A stretch of 64,000 bases of DNA from the NCBI RefSeq assembly GCF_013303125.1, contig NZ_JABTTE010000005.1:62001-126000 (forward strand), read 5' to 3'. This document shows positions 25,700-35,722 of the stretch, piece after piece. The notes beneath the pieces were generated by a model, which made no database searches, was not told the origin of the DNA, and saw nothing but the letters and a program-made list of their open reading frames with translations. The position numbers were made by a program, and so were the translations under genes. Source of the DNA: Calidifontibacillus erzurumensis (GTDB lineage: Bacteria; Bacillota; Bacilli; Bacillales; Bacillaceae_J). Within the stretch, counting starts at the first letter, position 1, and each line of letters begins with the position of its first letter.

Positions 25700-26976
25700 T
25701 TGAATACATATGATGTAATTGTCATTGGGGGCGGGCCTTCTGGATTAATGGCTGCAATAGCTGCCGGTGAACAAAAATGCAAAGTGCTATTAATTGAGAA
25801 AAAAGAAAAACTTGGAAGAAAATTGTTAATATCCGGAGGCGGTCGATGCAATGTGACAAACCGTCTGCCAATCGATGAAATCATCAAACATATTCCGGGA
25901 AATGGACGTTTTTTATATAGCGCTTTTGCTGAATTTAACAACTACGATATAATTCGCTTTTTTGAAAATTTAGGTGTGAAATTAAAAGAAGAGGACCATG
26001 GGCGCATGTTCCCAATCTCAAATAATGCGAAATCAGTCGTTGACGCACTGATTGGCCAGCTAAAAAAATTTGGTGTAGAGATTAAAACAAATACACCTGT
26101 TAAAGATGTATTATTTGAGCAAGACCAAGTTGTTGGTGTCATGTTAAATGATGGCAAAGATATCAAAGCAAAAACAGTAGTCATCGCTGTTGGCGGAAAA
26201 TCGGTTCCACAAACTGGTTCAACCGGCGACGGTTATGCTTGGGCAAAAAAAGCGGGACATACCGTTACAGACCTTTACCCACTGAAGTTCCGCTAACATC
26301 GAACGAACCTTTCATTCAAAATAAAACGTTGCAAGGGTTATCATTAAGAAATGTCGCTGTTTCCGTTTTAAATCCAAAAGGAAAGCCAATTATAACACAT
26401 CGAATGGATATGATATTCACCCACTTTGGATTATCGGGTCCAGCCATTCTCCGCTCAAGTCAATTTGTCGTCAAAGCATTGCAAAAATCGGGTGTGAATA
26501 AAGTAGTTGTTTCCATCGATAGTTTCCCAGATAAAAAAGAAGAAGCACTTTTTGAGCATGTAAAGGAAATGGTAAGGTCGGCAAATAAAAAAGCGGTAAA
26601 AAATGTTCTAAAAGGCCTTGTACCGGAAAGATATTTACTATTTTTATTGCAAAAGAATAATATTGATGAGGATCTTCCAAGTGCTAATCTTTCCCATGAT
26701 AAATTGCGCAGCTTTGTGAAAGATTTAAAAAGATTTGAAGTAAGAGTGAATGGTACATTGCCGATTGAAAAAGCATTTGTGACCGGCGGGGGCGTTTCTG
26801 TAAAAGAAATTCATCCGAAAGAAATGTCTTCAAAAATAGTGAAAGGTCTATATTTTTGCGGTGAAATTTTAGATATTCACGGCTATACCGGCGGCTTTAA
26901 CATTACCGCTGCTTTAGTGACCGGTAGGCTTGCTGGACTAAATGCTGGAAAAGAAAGTAAACGAAATGAAGAATAG
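25700..26976 (+). pseudogene. ytfP: ytfP, HI0933-family flavoprotein, disrupted by a -1 frameshift
   Basis: Two overlapping frames together give a full-length (about 425 aa) NAD(P)/FAD-dependent oxidoreductase: [18 protein letters not shown] (FAD loop), [18 protein letters not shown], then C-terminal GGGVSVKEI and [18 protein letters not shown]. The first frame ends early at 26296; homology continues in the next frame from about 26280, where DLYP should run into TEVPLTS. One missing base in the CCCA stretch near 26279-26281 explains it. Start set at TTG 25700 with GGTGG upstream. It could be a true lesion or a sequencing error; everything else is intact. Function of the family is unclear. Confidence 0.85.
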
Positions 26977-27078
26977 CAGGATTTCTAATAAACGTAAAGT
27001 TTGTTTAGTTGTTATTAAACAGTATATTCCATCAAGCCAGTGAGATAAAAGCAAACTAAACAATACCTATAAAGCAAA

Positions 27079-27130
27079 ACAAAACCCCTAGAATGCTTAA
27101 ATTGTAAACATTCTAAGGGTTTTGTTTTTG
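27079..27130. terminator. Bidirectional terminator between ytfP and leuS
   Basis: ACAAAACCCCTAGAATG (27079-27095) pairs with CATTCTAAGGGTTTTGT (27109-27125), one mismatch, followed by TTTTTG on the plus strand and A/T-rich sequence on the minus. Confidence 0.8.
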
Positions 27131-27139
27131 TTTACGTTT

Positions 27140-29557
27140 TTAATTTGCAACTATATTAACGAGCTTTCCAGGAACAGCGATAACTTTACGTACCGTTTTC
27201 CCTTCTAGGTCTGCAACGATTTTCTCATCCTTCATTGCAATTTCTTCCATTGCTTCTTTAGAAGCATCTTTAGGAATGAGAAGTTTTGTACGAACTTTTC
27301 CATTTAGTTGTACAACGATTTCGATTTCATCCTCAACAAGTTTTGTTTCATCATATGTAGGCCAAGATTCGTAGCTAATTGTGCCAGTGTGGCCTAATTT
27401 TTCCCAAAGTTCTTCTGCTATATGCGGAGCAACTGGTGATAATAATTTCACAAATCCTTCCATATATTCCATTGGCAAACTTTGAGCTTTATAAGCTTCG
27501 TTTATAAATACCATCATTTGAGAAATAGCAACATTAAAGCGGAGGTTCTCATAATCTTCAGTTACTTTTTTCACAGTTTGATGGTAAATACGTTCCAATG
27601 GTTTCGTATCTGCATCTTTTGAAATTTTTGAATTAAGTTCACCAGAATCTGTTACAAATAAACGCCAAATCCGGTCTAAGAAACGACGTGCACCATCAAG
27701 GCCGTTTGTTGACCAAGCGATTGAAGCATCAAGCGGCCCCATGAACATTTCATAAAGGCGAAGCGTGTCAGCACCATGGCTTTCAATAATATCATCAGGA
27801 TTGACGACGTTACCTTTAGATTTGCTCATTTTTTCATTGTTTTCGCCAAGAATCATTCCTTGGTTAAATAGTTTTTGGAATGGTTCTTTTGTTGGAACGA
27901 TGCCTAAATCATAAAGAACTTTATGCCAGAAGCGGGCATACAACAAGTGCAGGACAGCATGTTCAGCCCCTCCGATATAAATATCAACCGGCAGCCATCG
28001 TTTCAATTTTTCCGGATCAGCTAATTTTTCGCTATTGTGCGGATCAATATAGCGCAAGTAATACCAGCAGCTACCTGCCCATTGTGGCATCGTATTCGTT
28101 TCGCGGCGTCCTTTTTTGCCAGTTGCCGGATCAACTACATTCACCCACTCTTCAATATTAGCAAGCGGTGATTCTCCTGTGCCGGATGGCTTAATATTAT
28201 CAGTTTTCGGTAGTGTTAAAGGCAATTCTTCTTCCGGTACAGTCGTCATCGTCCCATCTTCCCAATGGATAATTGGAATCGGTTCACCCCAATAACGTTG
28301 ACGACTAAACAACCAATCGCGTAAACGGTATGATACTTTTTTCTCACCTTTGCCGTTTTCCTCAAGCCACTCAATTGCTTTTTGAATCGCTTCTTCTTTA
28401 TTTAAACCATCTAAAAATCCAGAATTAATATGGATGCCGTCACCAGTGTATGCTTCTTTCGAAATATCTCCACCAGCAACAACTTCTTTTATTGGCAGAT
28501 CAAATTTTACAGCAAATTCATAGTCGCGCTCATCATGAGCAGGCACCGCCATAATTGCACCAGAGCCGTACCCCATTAATACATAATCAGCAATCCAGAT
28601 CGGCATTTTTTCTTGGTTTACAGGATTAATGGCATATGCACCTGTAAATACGCCAGTTTTTTCCTTTGCTAAATCTGTTCTTTCTAGATCGCTTTTAGAT
28701 TTAATTTGATCAAGATAATCGTCAACAGCTTGTCTTTGTTCAGGCGATGTAATTTCCGCAACGAGCGGATGTTCAGGTGCAAGAACAGCATAAGTTGCTC
28801 CAAAGATCGTATCTGGTCTTGTTGTAAAAACTTTAAAGCTTTTATCGGTACCATCGATTTCAAACGTAATTTCTGCACCTTCTGAACGACCAATCCAGTT
28901 ACGCTGCATTTCTTTAATGCTTTCTGGCCAATCCAACTCTTCTAAATCTTCAAGAAGCCGGTCAGCGTATGCAGTAATTTTTAATATCCATTGACGCATT
29001 GGCTTTCGAATAACCGGGTGGCCGCCGCGTTCACTTTTACCATCAATAACTTCTTCATTGGCCAAAACTGTCCCTAAAGCAGGACACCAGTTTACAGGTA
29101 CTTCATCAACATAAGCCAATCCTTTTTCATAAAGCTTTAAGAAAATCCATTGTGTCCATTTATAATAATTTGGATCTGTCGTATTAATTTCACGATCCCA
29201 GTCATAAGAAAATCCTAGTGATTTAATTTGTCTTTTAAATGTTTGAATATTTTTTGCAGTAAATTCTGCTGGGTCATTCCCAGTATCAAGTGCGTATTGT
29301 TCAGCAGGAAGCCCAAAAGCATCCCATCCCATTGGATGTAAGACGTTATAACCTTGCATCCGTTTCATTCTTGAAAGAATATCAGTGGCTGTATAACCTT
29401 CCGGATGCCCTACATGAAGACCTGCCCCCGATGGATATGGGAACATATCAAGCGCATAAAACTTTGGTTTACTATCATCTTCTTTTGTTTTAAACGTTTT
29501 ATTTTCTTCCCAATAAGCTTGCCATTTCTTTTCAATCGCTTTATGGTCAAATGCCAT
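27140..29557 (-). CDS. leuS: Leucyl-tRNA synthetase
   Basis: 805 aa from ATG 29557 (AGGAGGT upstream; an earlier GTG is rejected). Class I aminoacyl-tRNA synthetase: HIGH-type motif in [18 protein letters not shown] loop, a CP1 editing domain with the threonine-rich [13 protein letters not shown], and a C-terminal anticodon-binding region. It charges tRNA-Leu. Expression is controlled by the T-box leader upstream. Confidence 0.97.
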   Translation of the reverse strand: MAFDHKAIEKKWQAYWEENKTFKTKEDDSKPKFYALDMFPYPSGAGLHVGHPEGYTATDILSRMKRMQGYNVLHPMGWDAFGLPAEQYALDTGNDPAEFTAKNIQTFKRQIKSLGFSYDWDREINTTDPNYYKWTQWIFLKLYEKGLAYVDEVPVNWCPALGTVLANEEVIDGKSERGGHPVIRKPMRQWILKITAYADRLLEDLEELDWPESIKEMQRNWIGRSEGAEITFEIDGTDKSFKVFTTRPDTIFGATYAVLAPEHPLVAEITSPEQRQAVDDYLDQIKSKSDLERTDLAKEKTGVFTGAYAINPVNQEKMPIWIADYVLMGYGSGAIMAVPAHDERDYEFAVKFDLPIKEVVAGGDISKEAYTGDGIHINSGFLDGLNKEEAIQKAIEWLEENGKGEKKVSYRLRDWLFSRQRYWGEPIPIIHWEDGTMTTVPEEELPLTLPKTDNIKPSGTGESPLANIEEWVNVVDPATGKKGRRETNTMPQWAGSCWYYLRYIDPHNSEKLADPEKLKRWLPVDIYIGGAEHAVLHLLYARFWHKVLYDLGIVPTKEPFQKLFNQGMILGENNEKMSKSKGNVVNPDDIIESHGADTLRLYEMFMGPLDASIAWSTNGLDGARRFLDRIWRLFVTDSGELNSKISKDADTKPLERIYHQTVKKVTEDYENLRFNVAISQMMVFINEAYKAQSLPMEYMEGFVKLLSPVAPHIAEELWEKLGHTGTISYESWPTYDETKLVEDEIEIVVQLNGKVRTKLLIPKDASKEAMEEIAMKDEKIVADLEGKTVRKVIAVPGKLVNIVAN

Positions 29558-29729
29558 TCCAACCAAAACCTCCTGACTTAAATCTATTCATCTTTTCTTT
29601 GTTATTGATAAAGATTAAATTTGTTAAGTAGATGGGTAGTTGGGCAGGGGTTAACAGTTATGTATTTGGGCTTAAAAAAGACTCGGATGACTTAAGAACT
29701 AACCGCCAATCCAACTAACCACCTAACCA

Positions 29730-30012
29730 TCAAAAAACCTCCCGCCCCAGTTCATAATCTTCCAGGGACGAGAGGTTGTGCTAACTTCCCGCGGTACCAC
29801 CCACATTAGCCAATCTTTGCATGATAAGGCAAAGATATTGACTCACTTTCATTCCTTAACGCGGATCATACGGCAAATATTACTTAAATTTCACATTTGC
29901 AACTTAGAGGCGAGTTCATGATGATAAGCTATTGACTTGCACCAACCGTCAATTCTCTAAAAAGACTTACCAATCACTACTATTCCTCATCATCGTTGTT
30001 ACATTATTATAG
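29730..30012 (-). promoter_or_regulatory. T-box leader of leuS, specifier CUC (Leu)
   Basis: Minus-strand leader with the invariant T-box GGGTGGTACCGCGGGAA (29786-29802), a following terminator stem AACCTCTCG/CGGGAGGTT-type with TTTTTT (29730-29777), and stem I motifs. In the specifier loop GAACUCGCC the codon CUC (29912-29914) reads leucine. Uncharged tRNA-Leu would stabilise the antiterminator and allow leuS transcription. Confidence 0.92.
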
Positions 30013-30017
30013 TCTGT

Positions 30018-30046
30018 ATTTTAAGAATTTGTCCGAATATTGTCAA
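30018..30046 (-). promoter_or_regulatory. Sigma-A promoter of the leuS T-box transcript
   Basis: TTGACA (30041-30046), 17-nt spacer, TAAAAT (30018-30023) on the minus strand, immediately upstream of the T-box leader. Confidence 0.75.
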
Positions 30047-30065
30047 GCATTCGATAAAATTTGCC

Positions 30066-30341
30066 TTACATTATTAAGTTTTGCTGATCTAAGATCATAT
30101 CGTTTTGAATTCTGTTAATTTTTAGCTGCATCCGATATAATCGTTCTTTTTGCTGCTTATCCGCACTTTCCATTAGTTTCTGTATATCGTTGTAAACCTC
30201 ATTTAACTGCTGTTGGGCATTGATATACTCTGACGTATTGTAATGTTCCTGCTGATTGGCAATTTCCAATTGCTCAAGCGCATATTTACATGCTTCCTCA
30301 GCTCTTTGAATAAATTGGTCAACTGATGCACGCGTTGCCAT
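30066..30341 (-). CDS. ytzC: YtzC, DUF2524 family small protein
   Basis: 91 aa, highly helical and Gln/Glu-rich with no membrane segment (RASVDQFIQRAEEACKYALE). Matches the DUF2524/YtzC family in length and position between leuS and ytqA. AAGGAGG ribosome site upstream. Function unknown; in B. subtilis related small proteins are sporulation-associated, not shown here. Confidence 0.85.
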   Translation of the reverse strand: MATRASVDQFIQRAEEACKYALEQLEIANQQEHYNTSEYINAQQQLNEVYNDIQKLMESADKQQKERLYRMQLKINRIQNDMILDQQNLIM

Positions 30342-30541
30342 TCATTTTCCTCCTTAATTCATATTGGAGTTAGTGGAACATTCATATTTTGCACAGAATC
30401 ATACTCTGTTATGTGGGTGGAGGTTTAGTTAGGTATATAGAGCTGACTTGGAATTGCAATTTTTTCATTTGGATAAGCAAAATAATCATGCTAAAATGGC
30501 AAATGTATATTTCAAAAAGACATATAGAAGGAGGGAATACA

Positions 30542-31489
30542 ATGACGAATCCATTCCCTTATGCATCAGACGATAAACGTTACCATACTTGGAACTATCA
30601 TTTACGGCAAACGTTTGGTCATAAAGTTTTCAAAGTATCTCTTGATGGAGGTTTTGACTGTCCAAACCGCGACGGGAAAGTAGCCTATGGAGGCTGTACA
30701 TTTTGCAGTGCGGCCGGCTCAGGAGATTTCGCTGGCAATCGTGCCGACGACCTTGTTAAACAATTCAATGATATAAAAGAAAAAATGCATAAAAAATGGA
30801 AGGATGGCAAATATCTTGGTTATTTCCAAGCCTTTTCAAATACGTATGCACCTGTTGAAGAATTGCGTGAAAAGTATGAAATCATTCTCAAACAGCCCGA
30901 TGTTGTCGGTTTATCAATTGCAACGAGACCAGACTGTCTCCCTGATGACGTTGTTGAATATTTGGCTGAATTAAATGAACGGACATACCTTTGGGTTGAA
31001 CTGGGTCTTCAAACCGTGCATGAATCAACGGCTAATTTAATCAATCGTGCTCATGACTATGAGTGTTATAAAGAAGGAGTTGCCAAGCTTCGCAAACATG
31101 GGATTCGCGTTTGCACCCATATTATTAACGGATTGCCTCTAGAGACGACAGAAATGATGCTTGAAACAGCGAAAGAAGTAGCCAAGCTCGATATTCAAGG
31201 AATTAAAATCCACCTATTGCATTTACTAAAAGACACACCGATGATTAAGCAATACGAGAAAGGTCTTTTAAAATTTTTATCATTTGAAGAATACGTTCAT
31301 TTAGTTTGTGACCAATTAGAAATCTTACCCCCTGAAATAATAGTCCACCGCATTACTGGCGACGGTCCCGTTGATTTAATGGTTGGACCGATGTGGAGCC
31401 TTAGAAAGTGGGAAGTTTTAAATGCGATTGATGCGGAACTAAAGCGGCGTAATAGCTGGCAAGGAAAATTTGCCGCATCGACCACATAA
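30542..31489 (+). CDS. ytqA: Radical SAM protein YtqA (TIGR01212 family)
   Basis: 315 aa from ATG 30542 with GAAGGAGGG upstream; the longer frame to 30389 has no ribosome site. The iron-sulfur cysteines are in CPNRDGKVAYGGCTFC, the spacing typical of the YtqA/YhcC family. Later GLSIATRPDCLPDDVV and ELGLQTVHESTA are radical-SAM barrel strands. Substrate is not known. Followed after 21 bp by ytqB, forming an operon. Confidence 0.9.
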   Translation: MTNPFPYASDDKRYHTWNYHLRQTFGHKVFKVSLDGGFDCPNRDGKVAYGGCTFCSAAGSGDFAGNRADDLVKQFNDIKEKMHKKWKDGKYLGYFQAFSNTYAPVEELREKYEIILKQPDVVGLSIATRPDCLPDDVVEYLAELNERTYLWVELGLQTVHESTANLINRAHDYECYKEGVAKLRKHGIRVCTHIINGLPLETTEMMLETAKEVAKLDIQGIKIHLLHLLKDTPMIKQYEKGLLKFLSFEEYVHLVCDQLEILPPEIIVHRITGDGPVDLMVGPMWSLRKWEVLNAIDAELKRRNSWQGKFAASTT

Positions 31490-31510
31490 GTTTCTAAAGG
31501 AAGTGGTTTT

Positions 31511-32083
31511 ATGATTTTAAAACGCGTGTTGCAATTTGCCCATTCATTACTGGAAGCCGCGGTTAAAGAGGGGGATTTTGCCATCGATGCTACTGTAGGA
31601 AATGGGCATGATACGGTACTTCTTGCCAGTCTCGTCGGAGATCGCGGGAAAGTATTTGGCTTTGACATTCAACAAATAGCTATTGAAACCACGAAAAAAC
31701 GTTTGAAAGAAAGCAATCTTGAGCAAAGGGCAGAGCTATTTTTGATTGGCCATGAACAAATACATGAAGTAATTTCTACTGATGAATTCGCTAAAGTTAA
31801 GGCAGCCATCTTTAATTTAGGGTATTTACCTGGCGGAGATAAGTCCATTGTCACAACGCCTACTTCAACTATTCAAGCTGTGGAAACACTTTTAAAAATG
31901 ATGCCGACAGGAGGAATAATTGTCCTCGTTGTTTACCATGGCCATCCTGAAGGGCAAGTAGAACGCGATCACCTTTTGCAATTTGTAAAAACAATTGACC
32001 AAAAGCGAGCCCATGTGTTGCAATATCAATTTTTGAATCAAATTAACAATGCTCCATTTGTCATTGCCATTGAAAAACAATAA
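31511..32083 (+). CDS. ytqB: YtqB, class I SAM-dependent methyltransferase
   Basis: 190 aa. SAM-binding loop DATVGNGHDTVLLA and the family motif FNLGYLPGGDKSI are clear. The family (rRNA methylase-type fold) binds SAM; its substrate is undetermined. Start ATG 31511 has AAGGAAG at 9 nt. Operon partner of ytqA; ends at a strong terminator. Confidence 0.9.
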   Translation: MILKRVLQFAHSLLEAAVKEGDFAIDATVGNGHDTVLLASLVGDRGKVFGFDIQQIAIETTKKRLKESNLEQRAELFLIGHEQIHEVISTDEFAKVKAAIFNLGYLPGGDKSIVTTPTSTIQAVETLLKMMPTGGIIVLVVYHGHPEGQVERDHLLQFVKTIDQKRAHVLQYQFLNQINNAPFVIAIEKQ

Positions 32084-32087
32084 AATG

Positions 32088-32132
32088 AAGCCGGCTAAAC
32101 GTTCATAGAAGAAAGGCAGCCGGCTTTTTTTA
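32088..32132. terminator. Terminator between ytqB and ytpB
   Basis: AAGCCGGCT/AGCCGGCTT (32088-32096, 32118-32126) followed by TTTTTT on the plus strand. Confidence 0.8.
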
Positions 32133-33191
32133 AGTAATTTTTAACTTCCGGTATGAAAGCCCATTGACATAAAAAAACAACGATAAAAATCCTCCGCTTT
32201 TTAATAGATTGCGCATTAATCGGCGCACTTCCCTCTGTTTTTTTACTTTAGAATCGGAAAGATATAATCCGATTAGACCATGATTAATAAGTTTATGAAA
32301 AAGCTCATCTGGCAGTCCTTTTATATGGTTATTAGCCTGTTCAAAAAAATGATTTAAACGGCTCATTAACATTTTGGTGTTAGGATAATAAAAACAAAAG
32401 TTCAAGTCACCGCCATCTTTATCTTCTTGTTGGTCAATAAAATAATCCAATAATATATGTAGTCCTTGAACATATGGAAATAGCGCATGCCTTATTTTCT
32501 TCACATGCTCATTTGTAAAATTCGAATTAAAAGCATAGGCGACTAAGCAAAAAATACCTAACGTAGATCCTGCGCATGCAGAAAATTCGTACCATGTCAT
32601 TGGCGGCAATTGATCTTCATATTTTTCAAACCATGCTTTAAGTAGCGGAACCCGTTCATCCTCTTTAATATGTTTATATACTTGCAAGTCACAGTAATAA
32701 GATGCCAGTTCATGCAAAAATGGAGCTATTTTATCATAGTGTTCAAGTTTTTGAAGCGTGTTTTGGCAAGTTTTAACGAGTTCCCATAAATAACCTCCAT
32801 CGTCTTGTTCTTTGCGAAAACGATAATAATTTTTTAAACTCTCTCCTGGGGTCAAAGCATGTAACATCGATTCATGAAGACTGCGAAAATCGACGGGATC
32901 CAAAGAAGTGCTTCTGTCGCATAAATTATCTAAATAATCGCTAATCGTTTGGTAGGCGACAATAAATTTGATGCATTCATCTGTTGCTCCTTTGGCTAAA
33001 AGCGCATAAACCCCGCCGCCTTCACAATGAAATGTTTTTGTTTCAATGCTCGCCAATGCTTGTTTTCTTAACTCGTCATCCGGGATTTGCTTTGCTTTTT
33101 CTTTCCATTTGTTTAATTCGAAATGGACTTTCGGCAAAATTTTTTTATAAAATTTATTCATAAACGTAAATGTATACAATGGTACTTTCAA
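32130..33191 (-). CDS. ytpB: Tetraprenyl-beta-curcumene synthase YtpB (DUF2600)
   Basis: 353 aa, TTG start with GGGGTG 7 nt upstream. DUF2600 terpene synthase: Asp-rich motif DYLDNLCDRSTSLD and DYFIDQQEDKDGGD, the family's Mg-pyrophosphate sites. In B. subtilis it cyclises tetraprenyl (C35) pyrophosphate to tetraprenyl-beta-curcumene, leading to sesquarterpenes. It starts 6 nt after the ytpA stop, so coupled with the lipase. Confidence 0.9.
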   Translation of the reverse strand: MKVPLYTFTFMNKFYKKILPKVHFELNKWKEKAKQIPDDELRKQALASIETKTFHCEGGGVYALLAKGATDECIKFIVAYQTISDYLDNLCDRSTSLDPVDFRSLHESMLHALTPGESLKNYYRFRKEQDDGGYLWELVKTCQNTLQKLEHYDKIAPFLHELASYYCDLQVYKHIKEDERVPLLKAWFEKYEDQLPPMTWYEFSACAGSTLGIFCLVAYAFNSNFTNEHVKKIRHALFPYVQGLHILLDYFIDQQEDKDGGDLNFCFYYPNTKMLMSRLNHFFEQANNHIKGLPDELFHKLINHGLIGLYLSDSKVKKQREVRRLMRNLLKSGGFLSLFFYVNGLSYRKLKIT

Positions 33192-33197
33192 TGTTTT

Positions 33198-33989
33198 TCA
33201 CCCCAATGATTTTTGCAGTTGCAGCTCAATAAATCCTTTGGCATATTTAAATACTTCTTCCCGTTCAGGTTCATTAAAAATTTCATGGTACAAATTTGTC
33301 CATTCCTTATAAAGTTTTTCTTTAATTTTTAATTTATCAAACCACTCCTTAACAACAACTTTATCTACAATTTTGTCAGCACCTGCCTGCATCAGAAGCA
33401 TTGGGATATCCGGAAGTTTTTCTATATTGCGCATTGCAAGCTGCATCGCCTTAACAAGCTCCCGATACCAACGAACTGAAACTTTTGTGACATAAAGGGA
33501 ATCATTTTCGTCAAGTTCCATGATTTCTTTATTACGGGTAGCAACATTTGGTTCTAGATTCGTTGGAACCCTGAGCGTTGGCATAAATAAATTTAAAGCT
33601 CTAGAGGCCCATTCCAACCCTTTCGGCGGCCCTTCTACAAGTCCTAAACACGGTGACGAGAGAATGACGGCTTGGACCGGCAAATTTTTTTCTTGTAAAG
33701 CCCGAATAACTGCAAGTCCTCCCATGCTATGGCCTAGCAAAAAGATTGGCAAATGATAGTTCTCTGCTTCTTGAACCCATTGTGTTATTGTATCGATATA
33801 AACATCGAAAGATTCAATATGTCCCCTTCGTCTCGTCGAAATGCCTTGTCCAGGCAAATCACCAATGACCACGTTCATACCATGTGCTTTCCACATTTCT
33901 GTAAGCCACTTATATCTGCCTTGATGTTCGAACGCTCCATGAACAATAACAATTGCAGCCCTTGGATTTTCAACTTCCAACATCCACAT
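33198..33989 (-). CDS. ytpA: Alpha/beta hydrolase YtpA (lysophospholipase-type)
   Basis: 263 aa from ATG 33989 with AAAGGGG 7 nt upstream. Monoglyceride-lipase-like: HGAFEHQGRY oxyanion loop, nucleophile Ser in LGHSMGG, Asp in AGADKIV and His in YHEIFNEP. B. subtilis YtpA is a phospholipase that makes the antibiotic lysophospholipid bacilysocin. Divergent from ytoA; operon with ytpB. Confidence 0.87.
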   Translation of the reverse strand: MWMLEVENPRAAIVIVHGAFEHQGRYKWLTEMWKAHGMNVVIGDLPGQGISTRRRGHIESFDVYIDTITQWVQEAENYHLPIFLLGHSMGGLAVIRALQEKNLPVQAVILSSPCLGLVEGPPKGLEWASRALNLFMPTLRVPTNLEPNVATRNKEIMELDENDSLYVTKVSVRWYRELVKAMQLAMRNIEKLPDIPMLLMQAGADKIVDKVVVKEWFDKLKIKEKLYKEWTNLYHEIFNEPEREEVFKYAKGFIELQLQKSLG

Positions 33990-34109
33990 GAAAAAATCCC
34001 CTTTATTGTTATATTTCCGAAATTTCCATGTTACAATCATTTTATGGTGGGAAAAGTTTTGATTCAAGCATTTAATCTATACAATTTCATGAAAGGGAAT
34101 GGTACTTTT

Positions 34110-34640
34110 ATGATTTATGAATTCAAAGGAAAATATCCTAAAATCGCAGAAACCGCTTTTATTGCAGATTACGTTGCCATCACAGGCGATGTAACAATTG
34201 GCGAATATACAAATATATGGTTTAATACTTCAATCCGGGGGGATGTCGCACCAACAATGATCGGCGACCGCGTAAGCATCCAGGACAATTCCGTACTACA
34301 CCAAAGCCCAAACAACCCTTTGATTATTGAAGATGATGCAGTTATCGGACATATGGTTATTTTACATAGCTGCATCATTCGGAAAAACGCTTTAATTGGC
34401 ATGGGTTCAACGATTTTAGATGGGGCGGAAATTGGTGAAGGAGCATTTATCGGAGCGGGAAGCTTAGTTCCGCAAGGCAAAAAAATCCCGCCAAACACAT
34501 TAGCTTTTGGAAGGCCGGCCAAAGTCATCCGCGAATTAAATGAAGAAGATCTTAAAGACATGGCTAGAATTAGAAGAGAATATGTAGAAAAAGGGCAAAT
34601 TTATAAACAATTGCAAATGCAAAAAAGAGAAGAAAAATAA
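34110..34640 (+). CDS. ytoA: Gamma-carbonic-anhydrase-family protein YtoA
   Basis: 176 aa from ATG 34110. Left-handed beta-helix hexapeptide repeats run through most of the protein. Metal-site histidines fit the gamma class (LHQSP, GHMVILHSC). Weak ribosome site (AAGGGAATGGT). Activity as a carbonic anhydrase in Bacillus is not established. The upstream extension of the frame antisense to ytpA is not part of the gene. Confidence 0.87.
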   Translation: MIYEFKGKYPKIAETAFIADYVAITGDVTIGEYTNIWFNTSIRGDVAPTMIGDRVSIQDNSVLHQSPNNPLIIEDDAVIGHMVILHSCIIRKNALIGMGSTILDGAEIGEGAFIGAGSLVPQGKKIPPNTLAFGRPAKVIRELNEEDLKDMARIRREYVEKGQIYKQLQMQKREEK

Positions 34641-34665
34641 AGTTGGAGTTGGAAATTTTAAATAG

Positions 34666-34715
34666 AAGGAAGTGGAGAAAAAAGAAAAAGTTTCCTATCA
34701 CTTCCTTTTTTTTAT
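34666..34715 (+). terminator. Terminator of ytoA
   Basis: AAGGAAGTG/CACTTCCTT (34666-34674, 34699-34707), then TTTTTT. Confidence 0.8.
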
Positions 34716-35346
34716 AATCTTCTAAAATTTCGTTAATTTTTCATGCGTATTGAGTTGCTGGATATAGACTTTTGTAAAACGAACACCAAAAATCAAACAG
34801 ATTTTAACTTTAAGTGATTTTAGTTGGAAAACGAGTGGAATCATTTATCATCATTTTTTCGAAATCAAACGAGATTGGGGACGAAGATTTTTTCAGCAAT
34901 TATTTAAACTTAAGAGGGATTGGTATGAAAATCTTAGTCCTCCCTTCTTAATCAATTGAGAGCTTTTGGGACAGGATTATTCTGGTCGTAAGAATTGGAA
35001 TGGGTAGTCTTTTTTCGGAGTTCTAGTACTAACATGTACAATGGATGAAATTAGAATAATGATGCAATAGTAAGCGATGAGCGGATTCTATAGTGGAGTT
35101 CTTTTTGAAAAAAGATTACGTAGGAATTGACGCGATGGATAGTGGTCAAACACGGAACCCTCATTATCAGTCCAAAATCCAGAGGAGATTAGAGTGAGAT
35201 GAAACTTTTTGATGCTTTCAGTCCGAAGTCAATTCTGATTCGGACTGAGACAACTCTTTTTTCGGCGATTTCATTCCGAAGAAAGACAATTCGAATTTAA
35301 TCGATCTTTATTTTAAACTCACCATTTAAAATTCCATTGAATATAA
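34716..35346. other. Gene-free stretch between ytoA and the YdjO-like gene
   Basis: I see no supported gene in these 630 bases. A hairpin CAGTCCGAA/TTCGGACTG (35219-35227, 35239-35247) is followed by CTTTTTT on the plus strand, a good terminator with no gene before it. A roughly 40-codon protein-like frame without a start lies on the minus strand around 35090-35220. The region may be a decayed gene plus its old terminator. Confidence 0.5.
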
Positions 35347-35550
35347 TTAGGAATATTTTCTCGTAGGATTGTCAATCACTTGCAGCATTTTTGTGCTTGG
35401 AGTCATTTCGCTCTTGCAAAGTGGACAATTAGGCTCATCACTGCTTTTGAAGTTGTCACGAATCCAACAATTGCACTCATCTGATGTACAAATCCAAACT
35501 TTTGTTTCTTCCATTACAACTTCCTCTGCATTTTTTCTACCAAACGCCAT
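35347..35550 (-). CDS. YdjO-like small zinc-ribbon cold-inducible protein
   Basis: 67 aa from ATG 35550 with AAAGGTG 9 nt upstream. Two Cys pairs, CTSDEC-xC and CPLC, indicate a zinc ribbon. It resembles the cold-inducible YdjO family, which in B. subtilis is elsewhere on the chromosome. No operon partner. Function unknown. Confidence 0.75.
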   Translation of the reverse strand: MAFGRKNAEEVVMEETKVWICTSDECNCWIRDNFKSSDEPNCPLCKSEMTPSTKMLQVIDNPTRKYS

Positions 35551-35651
35551 TCGTATCCACACCTTTCATTTACTCTTTGCTCTATGGCAACAAAACATAC
35601 CTCTAACATCATATACCTAATCAAAACATTTTATACCAATTTTTAGGGATA

Positions 35652-35701
35652 CAAAAGAAAAAGGCTGCCTTTTCGTTAAAACCTAACGAAAAGACAACCT
35701 T
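35652..35701 (-). terminator. Terminator of metK
   Basis: AAGGCTGCCTTTTCGTT (35661-35677) pairs with AACGAAAAGACAACCTT (35685-35701), with TTTCTTTTG following on the minus strand. Confidence 0.8.
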
Positions 35702-35722
35702 TATATGTTAAATTTTATTGGA

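Noticed and set aside
30012-30046. TATAAT at about 30007-30012 as the leuS -10
   Set aside because: It is 29 nt from TTGACA; TAAAAT at 30018 has the correct 17-nt spacing.
33753-34109. N-terminal extension of ytoA
   Set aside because: It is antisense to ytpA and unlike gamma-carbonic anhydrases; the ATG at 34110 starts the conserved sequence.
34900-35060. Possible transposase fragment in the gene-free stretch
   Set aside because: Short readable peptides matched no transposase motif that I know and no terminal repeats were found.
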